A stretch of 38,684 nucleotides of DNA from a virus, in IMG/VR virus record IMGVR_UViG_3300013132_000104, positions 1 to 38,684 of that record; one strand, 5' to 3'. Positions 16,104-23,022 of this stretch are shown one piece after another. The translations under genes and the position numbers were made by a program. Within the stretch, counting starts at the first letter, position 1; the number at the start of each line of letters is the position of its first letter. Below the pieces are notes generated by a model. It had not been told where the DNA came from. It saw nothing but the letters and a program-made list of their open reading frames with translations, and did not search any database.

Positions 16104-18010
16104 AAAACTGATTTGCGTGCGTAGAAAAATCCTAAATCTTCTTGAAATTGAGGATCGTCGTTGTTTGTAATTTTATAACCTAATGACTCAAATCGATTTA
16201 CTATTTTCTTAATATTTTTTGTTTTTGCCCAATGATATTCTATAATATATCTCGATGATTTAATAATTTCGTCGTCAGTCATACTGTCAATTACATCATA
16301 TTCTATACCCTCGATGTCAATTTTAATCAAATCTACTTTTTCTATGTTTTCTTGTTTCATAAACATAGGAAGTGTAGTTACATCTACATCTTCATCCGTC
16401 ATATTATGATGTGTATAAGGGTGAACATCATGTAAAAAGCCACTTATAGTTGAATTATCATTATTAACTTTAATTGTTGATTTTCCGATAAAATTATGTA
16501 TTGCCAATTTTTTGGTATAGACGTTAGGTGTATCTTTTAATAGATGTGATAGTTGATCAAATGCTTTATTTGTAGGTTCTATACAAAACAACTTCTTACA
16601 ATTTTTCTGGATCATGTAAAGTGAAAACAATCCGACATTTGCTCCTATATCAACTACAACGTTTAAATCATTCAAATCACAGTGTTTATATATATTTTCG
16701 TAAAACATTTGTTTATAATTAATATATAAACAATCGAACGGATTAAATTGTTTATTAAGTATCACTGGATTATAATCTAATTCACGAATTTTTAATACTT
16801 TACTATGTATTAATTTTTTGTCTAAAGAATAAAATTCGATTATAAATTCACTAAAATATGTTTCTTTGTTAAAATCTACGCTTCCTATAGGTATGATATA
16901 GTATCCATTTGATTTAGTATAATCTAATTCCGTAAAATATATTGGTACTTTCGTATGATTATCACGCACCGATACAATTGTTTTGAACGGCGGACCATCA
17001 TTCAAAATATGAATAATATTAGGCGATTCAAACCATATATTTAAGCTTAAAGAATTATTTGGTAAAAACGATTTAATCAATTCTACATTTTTCGATAAAT
17101 CATCCGCCAACCATTTAATATTATTATATTTATCATACATACCTAAATATACAGGTAAATTGTACATTAATATAGGCATATTCCAACCAACAGCCTCTCT
17201 TATGACTAGAGGATTTGTTTCTTTATCAGTTACCGTACCTCTGGATGTAAATAAAAATACATCCATAGCATTGTAAAATGTATCGACATCTTTTCTCTCT
17301 CCCCACCACTTACAATTTGACGGAAAATCTTTCATCAATGGTTCCCAATACCATTTAAAATTATCTGCTTGATTTCCGACGAAATGAAATTGTATAGGAT
17401 ATCCAATTAATTTTCTTGCATATTCTATTATTTCTGATTGGTTTTTTCTTGATGTAAATAAACCCACATTCAATATATGAATTTTATTCGGATCCAACCC
17501 CATATCAATCAGAGATGTGGTCCTATCTTTTTTAGATTTATATTCAATTGGATATTCTACTATATCACTGGGTATATTTAACTCAACAAACATCTGTTTC
17601 TGATATTCACTTACAAATATGAATCTATCAGGAAAATATCTTTTTGTAGATACATCAAAACTACTATCATGAGAAGTTTCTATAATTTTATATCTTCTAT
17701 CAGAAACATATATTTTGTCCGAAACTATATTCTCACAAAAATATTCCGGTAACTCTTCAAAATGAATAATATCTGGGTTGATATTATTAATATGATCTAT
17801 CAACTCCAATTTATTTTCGTTTAACGTAATTAGCTTATTACCCAATATTTGTTCTATTTGATTTCTTTGTACAACAAGAACTCCACCTGTGACATTACTG
17901 TACTCTACACAATATATGTCATTTTCATCAACCAACTCTTGTATTTTTTTAAGCAAATATTGTGGACCTCCGCCAGTCGATAGATGTGGCGTAATAAAAA
18001 GTATTTTCAT
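16100..18010 (-). CDS. GT4 glycosyltransferase fused to FkbM-family methyltransferase
   Basis: I start at MKILFITPHLSTGGGPQYLL (18010), one base after the Rad50 stop; the longer frame to 18040 would overlap the recombination gene. Residues 1-310 are a GT-B, GT4-like transferase (GGGPQYLL, HILNVGLFTSRKNQ, DVFLFTSRG, ETNPLVIREAVG near 264-275, the acidic donor-binding segment). Residues about 325-420 form a strand-rich accessory domain (FESPNIIHILNDGPPFKTIV). Residues about 445-636 are an FkbM methyltransferase with VVVDIGANVGLFSLYM near 451-466 and LIKIDIEGIE near 561-570. The same order, GT, accessory domain, FkbM, recurs in the 9005-11767 protein, so the two frame the cassette. It is expected to extend and O-methylate a glycan. 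Confidence 0.87.
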   Translation of the reverse strand: MKILFITPHLSTGGGPQYLLKKIQELVDENDIYCVEYSNVTGGVLVVQRNQIEQILGNKLITLNENKLELIDHINNINPDIIHFEELPEYFCENIVSDKIYVSDRRYKIIETSHDSSFDVSTKRYFPDRFIFVSEYQKQMFVELNIPSDIVEYPIEYKSKKDRTTSLIDMGLDPNKIHILNVGLFTSRKNQSEIIEYARKLIGYPIQFHFVGNQADNFKWYWEPLMKDFPSNCKWWGERKDVDTFYNAMDVFLFTSRGTVTDKETNPLVIREAVGWNMPILMYNLPVYLGMYDKYNNIKWLADDLSKNVELIKSFLPNNSLSLNIWFESPNIIHILNDGPPFKTIVSVRDNHTKVPIYFTELDYTKSNGYYIIPIGSVDFNKETYFSEFIIEFYSLDKKLIHSKVLKIRELDYNPVILNKQFNPFDCLYINYKQMFYENIYKHCDLNDLNVVVDIGANVGLFSLYMIQKNCKKLFCIEPTNKAFDQLSHLLKDTPNVYTKKLAIHNFIGKSTIKVNNDNSTISGFLHDVHPYTHHNMTDEDVDVTTLPMFMKQENIEKVDLIKIDIEGIEYDVIDSMTDDEIIKSSRYIIEYHWAKTKNIKKIVNRFESLGYKITNNDDPQFQEDLGFFYARKSVL

Positions 18011-18011
18011 T

Positions 18012-21000
18012 TTATTTATATATGACTTTACTAAATCCATTTTCTTTTTTTATTTCGATCTGATTGTCAACCATGTCTCTCATTTGATCCAAGTGACTAA
18101 TTACCCAAATAAAATCAAATTGATTTTTTAAATAACTAAATAAAGCTCCCATCTGCCCCAAATGATCACTGTCAGCACATCCAAATCCTTCATCTATTGC
18201 TAATATATTCGGACGTGGTAAATTACTGATATTAATCAATGCAACTCTAATAGCCAATCCACTTATGAACTTTTCCATTCCACTAGCCATCTCAAGTGGC
18301 CATCGTTTGTCATCATACACAATATTTGTCATAATATTCTTACCATCAGTCTGTAATGTTACACTAAACTCTACAACCTGATGTAGAATGTTATTTACCT
18401 CTTTTTCAATCTCAGGAAGAGTCTTGGTAATAATTTCATAAGGTATACCATCTCTGCTTATTATATTTGTATACAACTTATAAGATTCATATTGAGTTTC
18501 AAGTTCCTTGACTTTATTTAGTTTATCCAAAGTACTTTGATATTGAAAATCTAAAGTACCTTTTTGTGTAGAAGCACTGAATAAATTGTTATTGATTGTC
18601 TTAATTGTGCTTTCAATACTTTTGATGTTTGATTTAACACCATCGATCTCAACAATTAACTTGGAGTTATTTTCTATAATATCTTTGTTCTTATAAAAAG
18701 TATCAATGTGTTTTTCAACAGTCTTCAACTTATTTTGAAGTGTGATTAGATTATTCTCATTTTGTAAAACGATGCTATTGATTGTACTCTTGTTTTTTTC
18801 CAAGGTTAATTTTTCATTATTTAACTGATTACATTTAGTATACAATGTTTCAACATCTCCACATGCTTCTAGATTAGTCTTGATGTTGTTAAACTCTCCA
18901 ACAATAACCGTCGCTTTTTCTTTGTCTTGATTCAACTCCTCTTTAGTTTTAATAGCATCTTTGACAAAGACATTGTTTACACAATACGAACAATTAGGAT
19001 CATATTTATGACCTTCAAGTTTTTTCAACTTATCAACTTTATTCTTGATGACTAGTTTAAGCGTGTCAATTTCTTTTTCTTTATCGTTATACTTTTGTTT
19101 CCAAGACTTGTACTCTGTATAACGAGTCTCAATATCATCACACTCGGATAAAGAAGAACTCAAATTATTAAGTTTATCCTCCACACTCTGTAGCTTTATT
19201 TTTTGAGTAGCAATATCGTCATTTACTTTGGTTATTTTAACATCTAAATCTTTCTTTTCGGTTTCTAACTTTGTTATATCAAAGTCAAAGTTGTCGGCTT
19301 TAATAATATTGTTGGACAATTCAAGTAATTTGTTGCTAAATTTCTCTTTCTCAATTTCACAATCTTTGATTTGTGATGTATAACTCGTAATATTGTTATT
19401 ATTGGTGGTTATACTTGCAGTGACGAAGGTTAACTGTTGTTCCAACTCGTCTTTGCTTGAGTTTTTAAGCAGTGTATTAATTTCTTTATAGTTGTCATTC
19501 GCAATAGTATACAGTTGATCAAACAAGTTAAGTCCCATGAATTGACACAATAGATCTTTTCTTTCTGTTTGTCCCAAATCAATAAATGATCCAGCTCTGT
19601 TGTTCTGAATGCTAAGAACAGTTAATATAAAATCTTCATATGAACCAACATAATCTCTAATGATATCGTTGGTGCTTCTACGAGCTTCACCGTTTAAAGG
19701 TACTTCATTTCCTTTATCAATCTTATAAAACTTGACCTCAACTTTTACATTGCCTTTTTTGTCAGCTTTACCTTCTCGTTCAATAAAGTAGTCTACTCCA
19801 CTTACTTCAAAGTTGAATTTACACTTGAAACTCATTTTTTGAGTGTTCATTACATGACTAGCCTTAAATCCTTTGCTGAATTTATCAAATATACAAAATG
19901 CTAGTGCATCCATAATGCTAGATTTACCGCTAGCATTTGGTGCAAACAAACCGATAGTACCTTTTAACTTGGTAAAGTCAATGTAGTTACCCTCACCATA
20001 ACTAAACATATTATCAAATTCAAATGTCTTAGGCTTCCAGCGAATGTTCTTTGGAGCTTTATCTTTGGCAATTTCTTTATTGATAGTTTTGTTGAGTTCT
20101 TTAACTTTCTCAATTAAAACTTTTTCGGTGTTCTTAGAAACAAGATTGTCTTCAATTAGTTTGTTCTGATAATCTACATCTAAAATGTTATGAATATCAA
20201 ACACTTGACCATTTTTAAGCGTCAAATCTGCTTCAGCTTCATCCACTCGGATAAATGTTGACTCTAGAATCTCACATTTATCCTTAATATCATTCATCAC
20301 TTCTTTTACTTGTGATGGAATAGACTCAAAACACTTGGTACGAATACGAGCTTTCTTAGGAATCTCGGAAATATCGGTAACCAATTTACCCTTACTAATT
20401 TCTACAGTAAAATACCCATATTCATTCTTTAGTTCATAATGTTTGAATACTTTACGCTTTAAATCCCACATCAAGAAACCATGGCCCTTGAGTTCTTCGC
20501 CATGATTTTGTTGAATTAATGATCCGCTATAAACTATAACTGGTTTTTGGTCGTTTTCATTATACTCTTGAAGAATTTGATGTTTGTGAATATCACCCAA
20601 CATCGCAATATGGTGACCATCAAACAATTCGTTAGTAATTGCACGATTACTTACAGTGTATCCAACATCAGTGACGGCATTATTTACAGGTCCATGAAAC
20701 AAAGCGATATGATGATCAGTTGTATGTAGATACTTGGAAGGAATATCCTTATAACGAATATATTTTTCAGAATCATCAAATACGCTAAAGTTGTTGAATA
20801 GTATATTTTCATATCTATACACCTGACTTTCTTTTAGATAATGTAAGTTTGGATGATTCAACGCTTCTACGATTGGAGTTAAACAATCCAAACGAGATTT
20901 GTTTGCGAGAGTAGCATCATGATTGCCAGCAGTCAATATAGTGGGAACACGATCTGCGCAATTTTTTAGAAAATCGCTGCCAATTTTTACACATTCAGGA

Positions 21001-21197
21001 CTTAAATCGCTTTTATTATGAAATATATCGCCTGCTATAACTAATACAGAACTTAAAGTTTTAGCTTTATCAAGAGATTGGTAAAATTTCTCAAATACTT
21101 CAGTATATTCTTCATGTCTCTTTGTTAATCGAATGTGAATATCTGCAATATGAACTACTGCATGTATTTTTTTATCTGTATTTTTAATTAATATCAT
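18012..21197 (-). CDS. Fused Mre11-Rad50 (SbcD-SbcC; T4 gp47-gp46-like) recombination nuclease-ATPase
   Basis: This 1061-residue chain joins two proteins that are normally separate. Residues 1-380 are an Mre11/SbcD phosphoesterase: HIADIHIR (D19, H21), AGDIFH (D57), TAGNHD (N92, H93, D94), LFHGP (H168), GDIHKH (H204, H206). From about 387 a Rad50/SbcC ATPase begins: FSYGEGNYIDF, Walker A GLFAPNASGKSS (K425), long coiled coils about 560-910 broken by a zinc hook PNCSYC (C736, C739), an ABC signature ASGMEKF at 971-977, Walker B ILAIDEGFG (D1002, E1003) and H1035. The complex resects DNA ends for recombination-dependent replication. The gene overlaps the primase by 4 bases. Confidence 0.95.
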   Translation of the reverse strand: MILIKNTDKKIHAVVHIADIHIRLTKRHEEYTEVFEKFYQSLDKAKTLSSVLVIAGDIFHNKSDLSPECVKIGSDFLKNCADRVPTILTAGNHDATLANKSRLDCLTPIVEALNHPNLHYLKESQVYRYENILFNNFSVFDDSEKYIRYKDIPSKYLHTTDHHIALFHGPVNNAVTDVGYTVSNRAITNELFDGHHIAMLGDIHKHQILQEYNENDQKPVIVYSGSLIQQNHGEELKGHGFLMWDLKRKVFKHYELKNEYGYFTVEISKGKLVTDISEIPKKARIRTKCFESIPSQVKEVMNDIKDKCEILESTFIRVDEAEADLTLKNGQVFDIHNILDVDYQNKLIEDNLVSKNTEKVLIEKVKELNKTINKEIAKDKAPKNIRWKPKTFEFDNMFSYGEGNYIDFTKLKGTIGLFAPNASGKSSIMDALAFCIFDKFSKGFKASHVMNTQKMSFKCKFNFEVSGVDYFIEREGKADKKGNVKVEVKFYKIDKGNEVPLNGEARRSTNDIIRDYVGSYEDFILTVLSIQNNRAGSFIDLGQTERKDLLCQFMGLNLFDQLYTIANDNYKEINTLLKNSSKDELEQQLTFVTASITTNNNNITSYTSQIKDCEIEKEKFSNKLLELSNNIIKADNFDFDITKLETEKKDLDVKITKVNDDIATQKIKLQSVEDKLNNLSSSLSECDDIETRYTEYKSWKQKYNDKEKEIDTLKLVIKNKVDKLKKLEGHKYDPNCSYCVNNVFVKDAIKTKEELNQDKEKATVIVGEFNNIKTNLEACGDVETLYTKCNQLNNEKLTLEKNKSTINSIVLQNENNLITLQNKLKTVEKHIDTFYKNKDIIENNSKLIVEIDGVKSNIKSIESTIKTINNNLFSASTQKGTLDFQYQSTLDKLNKVKELETQYESYKLYTNIISRDGIPYEIITKTLPEIEKEVNNILHQVVEFSVTLQTDGKNIMTNIVYDDKRWPLEMASGMEKFISGLAIRVALINISNLPRPNILAIDEGFGCADSDHLGQMGALFSYLKNQFDFIWVISHLDQMRDMVDNQIEIKKENGFSKVIYK

Positions 21198-22111
21198 AAT
21201 TTGTTCGTTAGTTTATAACGATATAAAAGACTCTCATTCATCTTAACACTGTTACGTATAGTTTGCCAAGTTATATTATGTCCCATTTCGTTTGGATCTT
21301 TACCATCTAGTAAAACCAAATGTGTATTTATACCATTTTGAATTAAAAAGTCACATATTTTTAAGCTAGATGATAAAGCATCGTTATCTAACAAAACATT
21401 TACTCTAGGTGGTCTATTTTCAATCAATTTCATTTTTAATTTTTTAGACAATGTTTTGCCAAATAAAGGAATTGCATTATATTTCACACTTATTGCATCA
21501 AATACTCCCTCAACTAATGTCAATTCATGATTAAAATCCGTAAATAATTCAAATCCAATTATATCTTTACTACTATCACATAATCTGTATTTAAGATAAC
21601 CGTTATAAAAATCTCTACCACAATAAAAATTTATTTGTGTGTTTGCACTATAAGATGGCACAATTATTCTATTTGCAAAATTTCCACTGGAACAGTATCC
21701 AATATTATATCTAACAATATCGTGTATTGATATATTTCTGTTAAATAAATAAGTTAATGCATTTTTATAAGATGGATCCGAGGACTTTTTGTACAATGGA
21801 TGAAATTCTTGTGGTAGTTCAAGTCGTGTTTTATCTTCTTTGATGAAATTATGTATTCTGGGTTTATCCTTACATAAAATATCATAATATTCTTTGGGAG
21901 CTTTTACTTTTTTAAGTAAACTGTGAAAACTCTTACCGCTGAATCCACACACCCAACACTGATAGTATCCGGTAACAGTATTGATGTTCAGTTTTCGTTT
22001 ATGATGACTGCAGTTTGGACAAAATACCAATATCTCTTCACCACCTTTTTGGATGGTGGGTTTTTGCTTGAACAATTTAGATAGTGTATCTATTACGGGA
22101 TAACCAGTCAT
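21194..22111 (-). CDS. DNA primase (DnaG-type zinc ribbon plus Toprim)
   Basis: The 305-residue protein has an N-terminal zinc ribbon (CPNC at 31-34, CWVC at 52-55) and a Toprim core: LTLVEGVFDAISV with E201, VLLDNDA with D242 and D244, and LLDGKDPNE near 267-275. It makes RNA primers for lagging-strand synthesis, like T4 gp61, and would work with a replicative helicase not present here. No helicase domain is fused. The gene runs into the Mre11-Rad50 fusion with an ATGA overlap and lies downstream of the resolvase gene, forming a replication and recombination group. Confidence 0.92.
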   Translation of the reverse strand: MTGYPVIDTLSKLFKQKPTIQKGGEEILVFCPNCSHHKRKLNINTVTGYYQCWVCGFSGKSFHSLLKKVKAPKEYYDILCKDKPRIHNFIKEDKTRLELPQEFHPLYKKSSDPSYKNALTYLFNRNISIHDIVRYNIGYCSSGNFANRIIVPSYSANTQINFYCGRDFYNGYLKYRLCDSSKDIIGFELFTDFNHELTLVEGVFDAISVKYNAIPLFGKTLSKKLKMKLIENRPPRVNVLLDNDALSSSLKICDFLIQNGINTHLVLLDGKDPNEMGHNITWQTIRNSVKMNESLLYRYKLTNKL

Positions 22112-22141
22112 TTGGACGATTATAACACATGTAGATCAAAC

Positions 22142-22654
22142 TCACAAGTTTTTATATAGTGAACACACTACACCGTCGTACATGTCGCCGTTTCGTTCAT
22201 CCCAATTGCCTTTTTTATTTGTAACTGTATAGTTTTTAACTTCGGGTATCAATAATTCAAGATGGTATTTTACAAAATCTTTTGACTTCATACCTTTGAT
22301 TCTACACTTACCAAACAACTGTTTTCGCATTGTATTTACGCTAAGCAAATTGACTTTCTTTTTAAAGTGTTCTTCTATTATATAAGCAAAAACTGCATTG
22401 TGTCTGGCTAGTGTTATAATAGTTTGTTGACTGGTAAAACCTCCAGCAAAATTGCTTAGAGCAGCTTCTAAGTTTATTTGTTCAAACAATTTACAATATT
22501 TACTCGATTCCAATTCAGAAATAACATGATATGTTTTTTCTTTGGTAGTATCAAATTTTTTTGTATCAATGAAGCCAGCGTCTAGGATCTTTCTATTTTC
22601 ACTGAAAGCCCAGCCTGTTACAGATGTAGATGAATCTAACCCTAATATAACCAT
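22142..22654 (-). CDS. RuvC-like Holliday junction resolvase
   Basis: The 170-residue protein has the RNase H-like fold signature of RuvC: MVILGLDSSTSVTGWAF with D7, INLEAALSNF with E63, and GDMYDGVVCSL with D157 and D160, which together give the four acidic metal ligands. It should cut branched DNA before packaging, the job of unrelated endonuclease VII (gp49) in T4. The length is close to bacterial RuvC. It lies between the 108-residue gene and the primase, with 12 and 30 bases of spacing. Confidence 0.9.
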   Translation of the reverse strand: MVILGLDSSTSVTGWAFSENRKILDAGFIDTKKFDTTKEKTYHVISELESSKYCKLFEQINLEAALSNFAGGFTSQQTIITLARHNAVFAYIIEEHFKKKVNLLSVNTMRKQLFGKCRIKGMKSKDFVKYHLELLIPEVKNYTVTNKKGNWDERNGDMYDGVVCSLYKNL

Positions 22655-22666
22655 TGATAATATATA

Positions 22667-22993
22667 TCAACGAGTAAATCTACTATTGGTATATTTTTGA
22701 TTATTGAATCCTTTTAAATAAATCGATTGTTGCAATGACTGTACACCACTAGCTGCATCCTTAAATTGGGTTTGTTGTATACCCTGTTTAATTTTAAATC
22801 CTTTATCCACTGTGTAATTTGTATCGAATGTACTACCCCCCAAAGAAATTTCATTTGAACCCTCTGTTTTTACATTTTTCTGTACAGGTGAATATGTACC
22901 TCCTGCTGGTTGTTTGGCAGCAATGTATCTATCTGCCAAACTCATTTTATTGGATTCACGATCAATTATCTTACTATCAGATGATGTTGCCAT
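22667..22993 (-). CDS. Small uncharacterised protein, possibly structural
   Basis: I do not recognise this 108-residue protein. It is polar, rich in Ser, Gln and Lys, with no membrane segment or Cys, and ends in a basic tail (NNQKYTNSRFTR). Its upstream element is nearly identical to that of the tail sheath gene, and the preceding genes encode tail proteins, so a virion protein or assembly factor produced late is plausible. It is also the gene just before the resolvase, so a replication link cannot be excluded. Confidence 0.65.
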   Translation of the reverse strand: MATSSDSKIIDRESNKMSLADRYIAAKQPAGGTYSPVQKNVKTEGSNEISLGGSTFDTNYTVDKGFKIKQGIQQTQFKDAASGVQSLQQSIYLKGFNNQKYTNSRFTR

Positions 22994-23000
22994 AATATAT

Positions 23001-23022
23001 CTTTATTTAATTATAAATATAA
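23001..23022 (-). promoter_or_regulatory. Upstream element matching that of the sheath gene
   Basis: On the coding strand TTATATTTATAATTAAATAA, followed by AG, lies directly after the stop of the 872-residue gene and 7 bases before the ATG at 22993. It differs from the sheath element at 8962-8983 by one base in 22. Such identity in non-coding DNA about 14 kb apart points to a shared control signal, probably a late promoter. Confidence 0.5.

Noticed and set aside
18011-18025. TATAAATA on the coding strand just before the GT4-FkbM gene, like a T4 late promoter
   Set aside because: It lies within the last Rad50 codons and only a few bases from the ATG; AT-rich chance match is more likely.
18010-18040. 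Longer start (MDLVKSYINK) for the GT4-FkbM protein
   Set aside because: It would overlap the Rad50 end by 29 bases; MKILFIT at 18010 is the typical GT4 start and follows the stop by one base.
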